Positions 53,389-63,126 of a stretch of DNA of 64,000 bases are shown here, one piece after another (within the stretch, counting starts at the first letter, position 1; every line of letters starts with the position of its first letter). The translations under genes and the position numbers were made by a program. The notes under the pieces were generated by a model. It did not search any database and was not told where the DNA came from. It saw nothing but the letters and a program-made list of their open reading frames with translations. Source of the DNA: Deinococcales bacterium (lineage in GTDB: Bacteria > Deinococcota > Deinococci > Deinococcales > JAAFIG01); assembly GCA_013298595.1 (NCBI GenBank), contig JAAFIG010000007.1:94086-158085 (forward strand), in the 5' to 3' direction.

Positions 53389-54246
53389 TTACATGGTTGG
53401 GTCAGGACGACGAATCAGTAAACCTTCTCGAATAAAAACTTCAACCACAGCTTCTAAGCCACCTGCTTCCCGTTCCAAAGTGTTGGCAATCTCGAGTGGG
53501 GTTTTGCCACGCCCTAGTAACGTTAAAACCTCGAGTGCTGGTTTACCATGAGCGGCTCGAGCACGGTTATAGGTATCGGTGATTGGATTGACTGCATCTT
53601 TGCCGCGCAAGGTTAAGGCGTAACGGTCTGCTGCCCAAGCACCAATCATCCGAGGCATGGTTAAAGGCTTTGGGCGCATAGCAGCAGGGTATGCACCTGT
53701 TTCGCGGCTACCTGTCTGCACACGCCCAAAGGCATCACCTTCCATAAACAGCGCTAAGTAACCATTACCCATCGCTCGAGCACCCGTAAAACCATCCGAG
53801 GGTTGTACTCGCCAAGGGCGGTCCTGCAAACCGGATAAGGCATGAGCTGTGCGCCGCTCGAGAATTAACGCTTGTAAAATAGCACCTTCGCTGTAGCGCC
53901 GTGAAAACTCGAGCAAAGCTGGGTCACCCCAAATAATATCTTCGGCTTTGGTCGCGCAAGCATTGATGATTTTGCCTTCAAAGACCAATGCCACAGCATC
54001 TTCGATCATTAAAGCACCATCAAAACTGATACGTTCGAGGTAGATCGCTAACTTACCAAGCTCCGCAAAGCTGCTGTGTAAGCCTGTTAATGCCAATTCG
54101 CCATCTGGTAAAGCACTCAACAATGGCAGGGTCGCATCTGGGTATGCCCGTTCAAGATTAGGAATTTGTTTGCTGCGTTCTTGTGCCACGCTTGTATTGT
54201 TGCACATTTGCGCGTATTTTGCGGTATCAGCACAGCCAACCACCAC
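53389..54246 (-). CDS. Conserved hypothetical protein, possible DUF4388-like N-terminus
   Basis: 285 residues if started at GTG 54246; ATG 54207 is equally possible. The segment LTGLHSSFAELGKLAIYLERISFDGALMIED..ALVFEGKIINA resembles the DUF4388/PatA N-terminal pattern. The C-terminal 70 residues look like a helical winged domain (PALEVLTLLGRGKTPLEIANTLER). Possibly a regulatory protein. It follows the kinase pair by 11 bp. Confidence 0.6.
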   Translation of the reverse strand: MVVGCADTAKYAQMCNNTSVAQERSKQIPNLERAYPDATLPLLSALPDGELALTGLHSSFAELGKLAIYLERISFDGALMIEDAVALVFEGKIINACATKAEDIIWGDPALLEFSRRYSEGAILQALILERRTAHALSGLQDRPWRVQPSDGFTGARAMGNGYLALFMEGDAFGRVQTGSRETGAYPAAMRPKPLTMPRMIGAWAADRYALTLRGKDAVNPITDTYNRARAAHGKPALEVLTLLGRGKTPLEIANTLEREAGGLEAVVEVFIREGLLIRRPDPTM

Positions 54247-54257
54247 AGGCTGTGGTT

Positions 54258-54914
54258 TTAACTTGTTGTCTCGAGCGGTAGGACATCAACACCATGTATC
54301 AATGGGACATCCACACCATGCGCCTCGAGTTGCCCACAAATCCAGCCCAGCGCATACCGATCTTCAATAAAATCGAGATCATCGGCAGGAACAGTCACCA
54401 CTGGCGACAAACTATAGTTATCAATAAAATCTGTATACAAAGCATTGAGATTCTCCAAGTAAGCATCAGGAATAGCCTGTTCGTAATCGCGCCCACGTTT
54501 AGCAATACGTTTTTTTAGGGTTTGGAGGTTACAGCGAATAAACACGGTTAATGTTGGTACCCGTAAAGCAGGCGAAATACCTTCGTACAAACTCCGATAC
54601 GTTTGCCAATCTCGCTCATCAATATGCCCTTGATTACGTAAATTCTGAGCAAAAATGGCGGCATCCTCAAAAACAGTTCGATCCTGAATGACTCGAGAAC
54701 CTGTATTGACCTCACGTAAATGCTGCTCGAGCCTTTTACCCAAAAAAAATATTTGACTATGAAACGCAAAGCGTCCCATGTCTTGATAAAAATCCTCGAG
54801 ATACGGATTTTCGTCTACCGCTTCAAACACAGGCGTTAAGGCATACCGATTCGATAAAAGCTTAGTCAGACTGGATTTACCACTGCCAATATTGCCAGCA
54901 ATTGCGATGTACAT
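54258..54914 (-). CDS. Deoxynucleoside kinase (first of pair)
   Basis: 218 residues. P-loop GNIGSGKSS (residues 7-15), ENPYLEDFY substrate loop, QDRTVFEDA (the DRS-like motif that binds the nucleoside) and lid RIAKRGRDYE. It phosphorylates deoxynucleosides for dNTP salvage. The two-kinase arrangement is found in Deinococcus and in Bacillus (dGK/dCK); which base each prefers cannot be read reliably here. It lies 4 bp after the second kinase. Confidence 0.92.
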   Translation of the reverse strand: MYIAIAGNIGSGKSSLTKLLSNRYALTPVFEAVDENPYLEDFYQDMGRFAFHSQIFFLGKRLEQHLREVNTGSRVIQDRTVFEDAAIFAQNLRNQGHIDERDWQTYRSLYEGISPALRVPTLTVFIRCNLQTLKKRIAKRGRDYEQAIPDAYLENLNALYTDFIDNYSLSPVVTVPADDLDFIEDRYALGWICGQLEAHGVDVPLIHGVDVLPLETTS

Positions 54915-54918
54915 GGTT

Positions 54919-55536
54919 TTAGCTCCTCGCTTCTTCGTAACTTCTGCTCAGGGCTTTTTTGGTCATATCCAAAATGCGGCGCTGATCAAAAAGGTTTTCG
55001 ACATAATCAAACTCGAGGGCTTCGACGCACAATAAACGTCCTTGATAGGTTCGGAAGTAATTTTCGTACTGAGTATTTAAGTTTTTTAAATACTCGGGGT
55101 CTATATTGCGTTCAAATTCACGACCACGCTTCGCGATACGCTCGAGTAGCAAAGGCGTATCGGCACGCAAGTAAATGGTTAAATCTGGAATTCGTAACTG
55201 CGGTTTTAAATGCGAGTACAGATCTTTATACAATTCAAACTCGGCATCTCGTAAGTTCATACTGGCAAAAATAAAGTCTTTATCGAACAAATAATCCGAG
55301 ATAACTGCATCATCAAATAAACTTTGTTGTGACAAATTAGAAAGTTGCTTAAACCGGCTGAGTAAAAAAAATGTTTGCACATTAAACGAAAAACGTTCTG
55401 GATTTTCATAAAACAACGCTAAAAACGGGTTCTCTTCGACCACCTCGAGATTGAGTGTAGCCGAAAATTCTTGAGCCAATAATTTACACAAACTGGTTTT
55501 ACCCACACCAATTGCGCCTTCAACAACAATATACAT
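54919..55536 (-). CDS. Deoxynucleoside kinase (second of pair)
   Basis: 205 residues from ATG 55536. P-loop GAIGVGKTS, EENPFLALFYENP, ISDYLFDKDFIFA (variant DRS region with an extra acidic residue) and lid RIAKRGREFE. Homologous to the neighbouring kinase but clearly diverged, so substrate specificities differ. The start choice gives the canonical MYIVVEGAIG; the long in-frame upstream stretch runs into acpP. Confidence 0.92.
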   Translation of the reverse strand: MYIVVEGAIGVGKTSLCKLLAQEFSATLNLEVVEENPFLALFYENPERFSFNVQTFFLLSRFKQLSNLSQQSLFDDAVISDYLFDKDFIFASMNLRDAEFELYKDLYSHLKPQLRIPDLTIYLRADTPLLLERIAKRGREFERNIDPEYLKNLNTQYENYFRTYQGRLLCVEALEFDYVENLFDQRRILDMTKKALSRSYEEARS

Positions 55537-55591
55537 ACTGCCTCGAGACAAAAGTGAGGCGCAGCCAAAGCCGCGCCTCCAAGCGAGAGCC

Positions 55592-55828
55592 TTACCCTTG
55601 TTTAGAACTGATAAACGACACTGCGTCTTGCACAGTGCGAATCTTCTCGGCTTCTTCATCGGCAATGGTTAAACCGAATTTGTCCTCGAGACCCATAATC
55701 AATTCGACAGTTTCCAGACTATCAGCCCCTAGGTCATCAACAAATGATGCCTCGAGAACTACTTTGTCCGCGTCTACAGAGAGTTTTTCAACGATTACTT
55801 CTTTTACTTGAGCGAAGATGTCAGCCAT
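55592..55828 (-). CDS. acpP: Acyl carrier protein
   Basis: 78 residues. [18 protein letters not shown] holds the phosphopantetheine serine in the DSL motif. Acidic four-helix protein that carries acyl chains in fatty acid synthesis. GGAGGAAT lies directly upstream of the ATG. Confidence 0.97.
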   Translation of the reverse strand: MADIFAQVKEVIVEKLSVDADKVVLEASFVDDLGADSLETVELIMGLEDKFGLTIADEEAEKIRTVQDAVSFISSKQG

Positions 55829-55888
55829 ATGGATTCCTCCGAATCGAGAGCTTATCATATCAGAAGAGCAGGAATTGAAGGGAAGGGA

Positions 55889-56698
55889 CTAGCGTTTCTG
55901 GCAATCTGGGCAAAAATGGGTACCGCGTCCTGCTAAAAAGTATTTTTCAATAGGTGCACCACACCTCGAGCAAGGCATTCCAGCGCGGTCGTAGGCTTGA
56001 TGCTCGAATTGAAAGTACCCAGTTGCACCATCTGGTTGTTGATAACTGTTATCCGATAAAGTGCTGCCACCTGCGGCAACAGCTTTACCCATAACTTCGA
56101 TAATAGCGCTATGTAAACGCTTGGCTGCAACTGCCGATAATTGCTTAGCTTCAGGATGAATTTTAGCTAACCACAAACTCTCATCCGCATAAATATTGCC
56201 CACCCCAGCCACGGGTTTCTGGCTTAAAAGCGCAGGTTTAACCTTAGAAACCTTTGCCATTGCCACTTGAAAAGGCTTTAACAAAAACCCAGCCTCGAGC
56301 GGTTCAGGACCCATTTCGGATAGAGCTTTGATATGCGCCCATTGGTTTGTGGGCAGAACCTCCCAGAAACCAAAGCGTCTCGAGTCCACATAACTGACTT
56401 CAGAATCGTGTAAAACCAAACGCAACCGTTCAAAACGCGGAACTTCGAGGAAATGCGTTTCGGTTGGTAATCGAAACCCACCAGTCATTTTCAGGTGAAC
56501 AATCACATCTAAACCATCATCTAAACGCAAAATTAGGTATTTACCACGCCGCTCGAGTTTCAGGATTTGCTTACCCAACATAGCAACAGTGTTACGGTAA
56601 CGAGAGTCATCGGAATGAACAACATCTCGGACAATTTTGCCTAGCAAACGAGGCTCAAGCATACGGCGCGTGGTTTCGACTTCGGGGAGTTCGGGCAT
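55889..56698 (-). CDS. mutM: Formamidopyrimidine-DNA glycosylase
   Basis: 269 residues. Catalytic N-terminus MPELPEVETTRRML (Pro1 nucleophile after Met removal), the H2TH region with GVGNIYADESLWLAKIHP, and the C-terminal zinc finger CSRCGAPIEKYFLAGRGTHFCPDC (C-X2-C-X16-C-X2-C). Removes 8-oxoguanine and opens the DNA strand. The start must be 56698 because Pro1 is essential. CATACT lies 7 nt upstream on the minus strand, a candidate leaderless -10. Confidence 0.97.
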   Translation of the reverse strand: MPELPEVETTRRMLEPRLLGKIVRDVVHSDDSRYRNTVAMLGKQILKLERRGKYLILRLDDGLDVIVHLKMTGGFRLPTETHFLEVPRFERLRLVLHDSEVSYVDSRRFGFWEVLPTNQWAHIKALSEMGPEPLEAGFLLKPFQVAMAKVSKVKPALLSQKPVAGVGNIYADESLWLAKIHPEAKQLSAVAAKRLHSAIIEVMGKAVAAGGSTLSDNSYQQPDGATGYFQFEHQAYDRAGMPCSRCGAPIEKYFLAGRGTHFCPDCQKR

Positions 56699-56857
56699 GG
56701 GTTTTAGTATGAACCAAAACACAGGTGATTCGTTGTGGGTTGTGCTGCAAAGATGCAACAAAACCGAGTTTTTTTGATGCTCGAGTATTTAAGGTGCTCG
56801 AGTAAGCAGTAAAGTCTAAATAAAGGAAAGATAAACTGAAAAAAAGCCCCATTGATG

Positions 56858-56863
56858 TATACT
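56858..56863 (+). promoter_or_regulatory. -10 box TATACT upstream of WD40-array gene 1
   Basis: TATACT lies 9 nt before ATG 56873, predicting a transcription start at or next to the start codon. This may be the only promoter of the tandem array. Confidence 0.45.
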
Positions 56864-56872
56864 CACCTGAGT

Positions 56873-58435
56873 ATGAAACTCATAAGAGTAATTGCGCTTG
56901 GGCTATTCGCCTCGAGCCTCATGGCACTCGGACAAACCAACACTCGAGCCATAGATTTATCCACACTCGAGATAATCAACCGTATTGCCGTACCCAGACA
57001 TGGACTCGGTTCGCTGCCTGAAACAGCCATGTTCAGCCCAAACGGAAAAGGCTTGGTGACTCGAGATGGCACAGGCATTCTCATTTGGTGGGAAGTCAGC
57101 ACAGGCGAACAACTGCAACGCTGGAAGCTTTCAGATTCCTTTCAGTTGCGCGGTTTTATAGATCGTAAAACCATTTTGTTACTCGAGAATCAAAAGCAAT
57201 TCAAATTATTTGATCTCGAGACAGGCAACATGCGATCAGACCCGCGCAATGGACTTGATCGCCAAGAAGTTGCAAATTTAACAAAACTATACTCGCCAGA
57301 TAAAACCATTTATTTAACACGTCAAGACGATTACCCTGTTTTATCTGATGCAAAAACCAATAAACTCATTCGCCGCTTTGGACACGTGGTAACAGATTTT
57401 GATATTGCACCCAATGGTGATGTCATCACAGGTTCACAAGCAGGAACCATGCGAACTTGGAATGTAAAAACTGGCAAAGAAATCTCGAGATTTACAGGAA
57501 TAGATCAACCTATTCAAGGCATGGTTATCAGTCCAAATGGACAGTTCATGGCAACTGTCTCAGGAGAAAACACGGTACAAATGTGGAACTCGAGTGGTAG
57601 AGAACAATTCAAAATTAAAGTTAATACGCTTCCAACTGAAAGGAATTATATTTACCGTGTTCATTTGGCATTCAGCGCAGATAATCAAATACTTGCTATC
57701 AGTAACGGCGAAAAACCCTTAAAACAACACGACTTACTGCAACTTCATCAAACTCGAGATGGTCGTCAAGTTCAACTACCCGCAGTCAATGGTAATTCCA
57801 AACTATTTTTTGCCAATCGCTCTGATGTTTTATTACAAGAAGAAGTCCTAGGTGAAGCTTACAAGAATTGCACTCAGAAACGCAGATTATCCATGATTTC
57901 TTTAACCACAGGCAATGTGATTTGGGTGGGTTCATGGCGTAACAGCGATTACCAAGATTGGTTATTTAGTACCGATGGCAGTATTTTTGCGCGTCATCTC
58001 GAGAATTACAACCCTGATTACGTTTGCTCTGACGATGAAAGATTGGGGCGAGGCACCGCCATTGGAGTCTCCAGTATTGACTCGCAAACAGGTGAAGGTC
58101 AAGGCTGGTTTAGGATTTCTTCGTATGTACCACAAAGCTATCCAAGTTTGCTAGCAATAACACCAGACAATAGAATGTTACTCACAGAAACATACAATGC
58201 GTATGAGGGTGAAATTCACTCTGGTATTGGATTGAACAATTTGCAAACAGGAGAGATATTGCCATTACCACCGCGTCTTGCTTTTGGTTACAAGATTGGG
58301 ATTGGTACTGGTGGTGTTGGACACATACCAAGATTCAAATTCAGCCCAGATGGAAAGTACTTAATGGTCTGGGCAGATAACCGCATAGATGTCTGGGGAA
58401 CTCGAGATAACAGCGCTATTTTCAAAGGAAAATAA
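56873..58435 (+). CDS. Secreted WD40-like propeller protein, array member 1
   Basis: 520 residues: signal peptide (FASSLMALGQ), a conserved short linker RAIDLSTLEIINRIAVPRHG, then WD40-like blades (MFSPNGKGLVTRDGTGILIWWEVSTGEQLQRWKL; RRFGHVVTDFDIAPNGDVITGSQAGTMRTWN). It ends IDVWGTRDNSAIFKGK. The most divergent signal peptide of the family. First of a tandem series on one strand. Extracytoplasmic, function unknown. Confidence 0.85.
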   Translation: MKLIRVIALGLFASSLMALGQTNTRAIDLSTLEIINRIAVPRHGLGSLPETAMFSPNGKGLVTRDGTGILIWWEVSTGEQLQRWKLSDSFQLRGFIDRKTILLLENQKQFKLFDLETGNMRSDPRNGLDRQEVANLTKLYSPDKTIYLTRQDDYPVLSDAKTNKLIRRFGHVVTDFDIAPNGDVITGSQAGTMRTWNVKTGKEISRFTGIDQPIQGMVISPNGQFMATVSGENTVQMWNSSGREQFKIKVNTLPTERNYIYRVHLAFSADNQILAISNGEKPLKQHDLLQLHQTRDGRQVQLPAVNGNSKLFFANRSDVLLQEEVLGEAYKNCTQKRRLSMISLTTGNVIWVGSWRNSDYQDWLFSTDGSIFARHLENYNPDYVCSDDERLGRGTAIGVSSIDSQTGEGQGWFRISSYVPQSYPSLLAITPDNRMLLTETYNAYEGEIHSGIGLNNLQTGEILPLPPRLAFGYKIGIGTGGVGHIPRFKFSPDGKYLMVWADNRIDVWGTRDNSAIFKGK

Positions 58436-58439
58436 TATG
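58397..58439 (+). repeat. Junction cassette 1 of WD40 array
   Basis: Encodes the GTRDN-AIFKG terminus of one gene, with embedded AAAGGA, stop and ATG of the next. Near-identical copies at 59904-59946, 61499-61544 and 63084-63126. Each includes one CTCGAG. Confidence 0.85.
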
Positions 58440-59942
58440 CAAAAGATTTTACTGGTTTTAATAGTCTCGAGTATTACGCTTTTACTTGGTGTTTCTTCAC
58501 AAGCACAAATTAAACCACAAACATCGAACCTTAATAATTTACAATTACTCCATAGTCATCGGATTATCGGACATGCTCCTTACGGATTTGGACTTTTTGA
58601 AGGAGGTGCGTATTTCCACGGTCTTGCTTTTAGCCCAGATGGCACACAACTTGCCAGCCTCGATTCTCATGGTTTACTCGAGCTTTGGGATGTGCGAACA
58701 GCCAATGAAATCAACCACTGGCAACTCAAAGAGATGAATTATAAACTCATCGGATTCCCCACAGGTAATACCGTTCTGCTCGAGACCGATAATCAAAAGA
58801 CACTTTTTAATTTACAGACAACCCAATTCCAACCAACCAAGCTCCGACCAACCATCAATCAACAATTCCCAAGCCCAATCGTAATCTCACCCGATGGCAA
58901 AACTCGAGCCGTGATTCAACAAGATTCCTACCCAGAATTACAAGATATCAAAACAGGCAAACTGATCAGACGCTTTGGACATAGTGTCAGTGCCAGCGCA
59001 CTCAGCCCCAATGGCACTATATTTATTACAGGCTCGAGCGCAGGCACAGTGCGAATTTGGAATGCAAAAACTGGAAAGGAAAACTCAAGATTTCAAGCAC
59101 TTAATGCACCCATTGAAAAAATCGCAATCAGCCCTAATCAAAAATGGATTGCTGTTTCCACAAACAATCAAACCGCGATTTTTGACTTAAACGGCAATAA
59201 ACAATGGTTAGCAAAAACCAAAGATGAAAAGTATCAAGTCAGCGAACTTTCGTTCAGCCTTAATAGTCAACAAGTGGCAATAACAGTTCAGTATATTGAA
59301 AGTAGAAAGACTTTTGTTCGGGACACAAAAACAGGTAAAACCATAAACCTAAAAACATGCGGGTACAACAGCAACCTGTACTTTATACGTTCACCCGAAA
59401 AATACATTTGCTTAGCGACAGAATCCACTCGAGACCAAACAGAAATCAGTCTGCGAAATATGAAAGACCAGAATCAAGTGTATTGGCAAAGTGATTGGCA
59501 ACCATCTGGCAAATTGGTCATAGGAAATTCAGGTAATACATTGGTTTATAAAGTCCAAGAAACAGAAAATTTTACTGCTATGGACATTCAAACTGGGAAA
59601 GTCATCAAAAATTTCAAGCTAGCAGAATCAACAACCAATGGCGCTCTCTTAGATTCAATGGTTATTCCCCAAGGAGACCGTTTCCTTTTTAGGCTGTACT
59701 CAATAGGTGAAATGTGCCCCAGTTTCCACGAGATTCTAGTAACTGATTTACAAACAGGAGCAGCTATTCAAATGCCAAGTGCTATAACAAAAAATCTGAA
59801 AAACTCGAGTAAGGCTTTTTGTGGAGGATTTAACCCAAGTCTGACATTCTCAGAACAAGGAAACCGAATGTTAGTACAAAAAGGCAATTACATTGATATT
59901 TGGGGTTCTCGAGATAACCGCGTTATTTTCAAAGGACAATAA
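58437..59942 (+). CDS. Secreted WD40-like propeller protein, array member 2
   Basis: 501 residues from ATG 58437, one base after the previous stop. Signal peptide LVLIVSSITLLLGVSSQAQ, then a divergent linker (KPQTSNLNNLQLLHSHRI), the conserved RRFGHSVSASALSPNGTIFITGSSAGTVRIWN blade and terminal IDIWGSRDNRVIFKGQ. The middle third differs most from its sisters. The ribosome-binding site AAAGGA lies inside the last codons of member 1. Confidence 0.85.
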   Translation: MQKILLVLIVSSITLLLGVSSQAQIKPQTSNLNNLQLLHSHRIIGHAPYGFGLFEGGAYFHGLAFSPDGTQLASLDSHGLLELWDVRTANEINHWQLKEMNYKLIGFPTGNTVLLETDNQKTLFNLQTTQFQPTKLRPTINQQFPSPIVISPDGKTRAVIQQDSYPELQDIKTGKLIRRFGHSVSASALSPNGTIFITGSSAGTVRIWNAKTGKENSRFQALNAPIEKIAISPNQKWIAVSTNNQTAIFDLNGNKQWLAKTKDEKYQVSELSFSLNSQQVAITVQYIESRKTFVRDTKTGKTINLKTCGYNSNLYFIRSPEKYICLATESTRDQTEISLRNMKDQNQVYWQSDWQPSGKLVIGNSGNTLVYKVQETENFTAMDIQTGKVIKNFKLAESTTNGALLDSMVIPQGDRFLFRLYSIGEMCPSFHEILVTDLQTGAAIQMPSAITKNLKNSSKAFCGGFNPSLTFSEQGNRMLVQKGNYIDIWGSRDNRVIFKGQ

Positions 59943-59946
59943 TATG
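59904..59946 (+). repeat. Junction cassette 2 of WD40 array
   Basis: Copy of the junction: CTCGAGATAACCGCGTTATT then TTCAAAGGACAATAATATG. Similarity continues into the next signal-peptide coding region. Confidence 0.85.
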
Positions 59947-61539
59947 AAAAAGATTTTTTTGGTTTTAATACTCTCGAGTATGGCACTTTTACTCAGTGTT
60001 TCTTCTCAAGCACAAGTGAAAACCATTGACCTATCTAAGCTCGAGTTGCTGAATAAAATTGTGATTCCTGGTCATGCAATAAATGCTTTTTACGAAGTCT
60101 TTGGCAAAAACATCAACACCCAAGTTCGGTTTAGTCCTAACGGAAACGGCATGGTTTCCTTAGATCGAACAGGTCGTCTAATTTGGTGGGAGGTGAGCAC
60201 AGGCAATCAGCTCGAGTCATGGCGTGTTTGGCGTGCTTGGGGTGATACAACATTCATGTTAGCTGGTTTTCAAAATCGAAATTCCGTGTGTTTACTCGAA
60301 CAGACCTCCAATAAAATCAAGCAATTCAATCTCGAGACAGGGAAAATGCTTGATGGGTGCAACAATACGAGTCAAAGCCCTGATTCTCGAGAAGCGTATA
60401 GCCCTGATGGAAAGTATTATCTCGAAATTGAGCGTTTAACTTACCCTGTTTTATATGATGCAAAAACCAAGAAACTCATTCGGCGCTTTGGGCATAGTGT
60501 CACCGATTTTGATTTGACTGCAAATGGTGAAACTGTTTTTACGGGTTCACAAGCAGGCACGATACGAACTTGGAATATGAAAACAGGTAAGGAAATCTCT
60601 AGGTTTGAAGGTGATTCCAAAGGTATTGAAAAACTCATATTTAGCCCTAAAGGTAATGTTATTGCTACTCGAGCCAAGGATGCCTCTGAGGTGCGTCTAT
60701 GGAACTCGAGTGGTGCAGAAATTCGTCGTATTCCATTGCCATCACTTGCACAACTTGGTAGGAAAAACAGTCAAAATTACTCAGGCAATCTTCGATTCAG
60801 TGTCGATGGTCAAGTTTTAGCGGTAGAGTTTCCAGATTATGTTCAGTCAGAACTGCGTTTATACCGCACTCGAGATGGTACAAGTATTCCTTTACCCTTA
60901 GTCAATCAAAACTCAAGCCTAATTTTTACCAATCATTCAGATGTTTTAATCCAAGAAGAAAAACTCGAGCAAACAATCAGCAGTAACACTCAAACACGTT
61001 CGCGTTTATCATTGATTAGGATTGCTGATGGTAACGTTGTTTGGGTTGGTAATTGGCGTGATCGGAACTCAGAAATCGTTTTTAGCCCCGACGGAACAGT
61101 ATTTGCTCGACGACTCGAGGTTTTTGATTACGCACCAAGACAGCTTTATGACGTTGGAATCTCGAGCATTAATTCGCGCACTGGCGAAGGGTTTGGCTGG
61201 TTCAGGATTAAAGATGCTGGCATTGGAGAAAGGGCTTGGTTAAGGCTAAATGCTATTGCCCCAGGCAATCGAGTTTTGTTGTTAGAAGCCTTTACAAATG
61301 GTGGCGATGTTTCACAGTCTTCTGGTGGTCTTCGGATGTTTGATTTACAAACCAAATCTGAATTTAAGTTACCTGCTGCTTTGGGAAATAGTTATATCAG
61401 AACTATTGTTGCAACTGAAGGAGGAAATCCCCCACAATTTAAATTCAGTCCAGATGGACGCTACTTAATGGTCTTCATAGACAACCGCATTGATGTTTGG
61501 GGAACTCGAGATAACCGCGCTATTTTCAAAGGACAATAA
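59944..61539 (+). CDS. Secreted WD40-like propeller protein, array member 3
   Basis: 531 residues. Signal peptide LVLILSSMALLLSVSSQAQ; VKTIDLSKLELLNKIVIPGHA; blades including LIWWEVSTGNQLESWRVW and IRRFGHSVTDFDLTANGETVFTGSQAGTIRTWN; end IDVWGTRDNRAIFKGQ. Very close to member 4 at both ends. Start one base after member 2's stop. Confidence 0.87.
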   Translation: MKKIFLVLILSSMALLLSVSSQAQVKTIDLSKLELLNKIVIPGHAINAFYEVFGKNINTQVRFSPNGNGMVSLDRTGRLIWWEVSTGNQLESWRVWRAWGDTTFMLAGFQNRNSVCLLEQTSNKIKQFNLETGKMLDGCNNTSQSPDSREAYSPDGKYYLEIERLTYPVLYDAKTKKLIRRFGHSVTDFDLTANGETVFTGSQAGTIRTWNMKTGKEISRFEGDSKGIEKLIFSPKGNVIATRAKDASEVRLWNSSGAEIRRIPLPSLAQLGRKNSQNYSGNLRFSVDGQVLAVEFPDYVQSELRLYRTRDGTSIPLPLVNQNSSLIFTNHSDVLIQEEKLEQTISSNTQTRSRLSLIRIADGNVVWVGNWRDRNSEIVFSPDGTVFARRLEVFDYAPRQLYDVGISSINSRTGEGFGWFRIKDAGIGERAWLRLNAIAPGNRVLLLEAFTNGGDVSQSSGGLRMFDLQTKSEFKLPAALGNSYIRTIVATEGGNPPQFKFSPDGRYLMVFIDNRIDVWGTRDNRAIFKGQ

Positions 61540-61544
61540 TTATG
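61499..61544 (+). repeat. Junction cassette 3 of WD40 array
   Basis: Copy of the junction with one extra T between stop and ATG (AATAATTATG). Confidence 0.85.
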
Positions 61545-63122
61545 AAAAAGGTTCTTCTCGTTTTAATAGTCTCGATTATGGCACTTTTACTCAGTTTTTC
61601 TTCACAAGCACAAGTGAAAACCATTGATTTAAGTAAACTCGAGTTGCTGAATAAAATTGTGATTCCTGGTCATGCGCCAGATACGCTCATCAATTCAGGA
61701 CCAGGAGAAAACCCATTTCTGCAAGACCATGCAAGATTTAGCCCAAATAGTAAAAGCTTTGTTGTTCTTGACAACAGCGGTAGATTAATTTGGTGGGAAG
61801 TGAGTACTGGTAAACAACTCGAGTCTTGGCGTTTATGGCGGGCAAATGAAAAACAAAAATTTATGTTAACAGGTTTTCCAACCAGAAATACAATTTGCCT
61901 GTCTGAAGAAACCACTAATGGAAATATTATACCAGTCAAACAATTTAATCTCGAAACTGGCAAAATGCTTAATAACTGCAAAGATACTGAGCAAAAAGAA
62001 ATTTTATATAAACTTGATAGCCCTGATAAAAAGTACTACCTTGAAATTGAAGATTACACATATCCTGTTCTGTTTGAGGCAAAAACCAAGAAGCTAATTC
62101 AACGTTTTGGACATAGTGTTACTGATTTTGATATTACCTCCAGTGGTGATGTAATTACTGGTTCAAAGGCAGGTACAATACGAGTCTGGAATGTCCGTTC
62201 AGGTAATGAAGCCTCGAGATTAATAGGTAGAAATCGAGCTATTAAAAAACTTTTAATCAGCCCTAAAGGCGATGTTATTGTCACTTTAGGAGAAAGCAGC
62301 TTCAAGATGTATTTGTGGAACTTGCAAGGAGTAGAAATTGGTTATATCCAATTGCCGCCAACGGCAGAACTCAATATAAAAAATGATTATTACACGATGA
62401 AATTCCAATTCAGCGCTGACAGTCAAGTTTTAGGAGTTGAGTTTGACCACAAAGCCTTGCGTTTATACAGTACGAAAAACGGCGCAAAAATTCCTTTACC
62501 GCCAATCAATCAAAACTCAAGTTTGCATTTTGCCAATAGCTCTACAGCAGTTTTACAACTTGAGAAAGTGGGGCAGCGCCATCGTTTATCGATGGTTCGC
62601 ATTCGTGATGGAAATGCTCTTTGGACAGGCAATTGGCGGGATGGAAGCTCGGAAATGGTTTTTAGTCCTGATGGAAAAATATTTGCTCGGCAACTTGAAG
62701 TTTTTTACAAAAGTCCTGAAAAACCAATTGACATTGGTGTCTCGAGTATTGATTCACTGACAGGTGAAGGAATGGGTTGGTTCAAAATCAAGAACGCTGG
62801 AAAATGGGAAGCTTGGTCTTCAGACTTTACTGCCATAGCCCCTGGAAATCGGGTCTTACTCCTTGAAAGACAATGGGGTGGTGATGGTGATACAACCTGT
62901 TTTCCAGATGATGTTCGCATGTTTGATTTGCAGAATAAATCTGAATTAAAACTTCCTAGGATTTTTCAGAATAAGTACATTAGACAGCCTATCGCTGGTT
63001 GCCCAGGCAATCACGCCACTTTCAAATTTAGTCCTGATGGACGCTACTTTCTTGCGCGGTCAGGCAATATCATTGATGTCTGGGGAACTCGAGATAACAG
63101 CGCTATTTTCAAAGGACAATAA
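61542..63122 (+). CDS. Secreted WD40-like propeller protein, array member 4
   Basis: 526 residues. Signal peptide LVLIVSIMALLLSFSSQAQ, then the same VKTIDLSKLELLNKIVIPGHA linker as member 3. Blades include LIWWEVSTGKQLESWRLW and IQRFGHSVTDFDITSSGDVITGSKAGTIRVWN. Ends IDVWGTRDNSAIFKGQ. Two-base gap from member 3. Confidence 0.87.
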   Translation: MKKVLLVLIVSIMALLLSFSSQAQVKTIDLSKLELLNKIVIPGHAPDTLINSGPGENPFLQDHARFSPNSKSFVVLDNSGRLIWWEVSTGKQLESWRLWRANEKQKFMLTGFPTRNTICLSEETTNGNIIPVKQFNLETGKMLNNCKDTEQKEILYKLDSPDKKYYLEIEDYTYPVLFEAKTKKLIQRFGHSVTDFDITSSGDVITGSKAGTIRVWNVRSGNEASRLIGRNRAIKKLLISPKGDVIVTLGESSFKMYLWNLQGVEIGYIQLPPTAELNIKNDYYTMKFQFSADSQVLGVEFDHKALRLYSTKNGAKIPLPPINQNSSLHFANSSTAVLQLEKVGQRHRLSMVRIRDGNALWTGNWRDGSSEMVFSPDGKIFARQLEVFYKSPEKPIDIGVSSIDSLTGEGMGWFKIKNAGKWEAWSSDFTAIAPGNRVLLLERQWGGDGDTTCFPDDVRMFDLQNKSELKLPRIFQNKYIRQPIAGCPGNHATFKFSPDGRYFLARSGNIIDVWGTRDNSAIFKGQ

Positions 63123-63126
63123 TATG
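63084..63126 (+). repeat. Junction cassette 4 of WD40 array
   Basis: Copy of the junction, matching cassette 1 in the AACAGCGCTATT core and cassette 2 in the AAAGGACAATAATATG end. Confidence 0.85.

Noticed and set aside
58397..63126. CRISPR-like or integron-like array from the regularly spaced junction repeats
   Set aside because: The repeats are 1.5-1.6 kb apart and encode gene ends; they are a product of gene duplication, not attC or CRISPR repeats.
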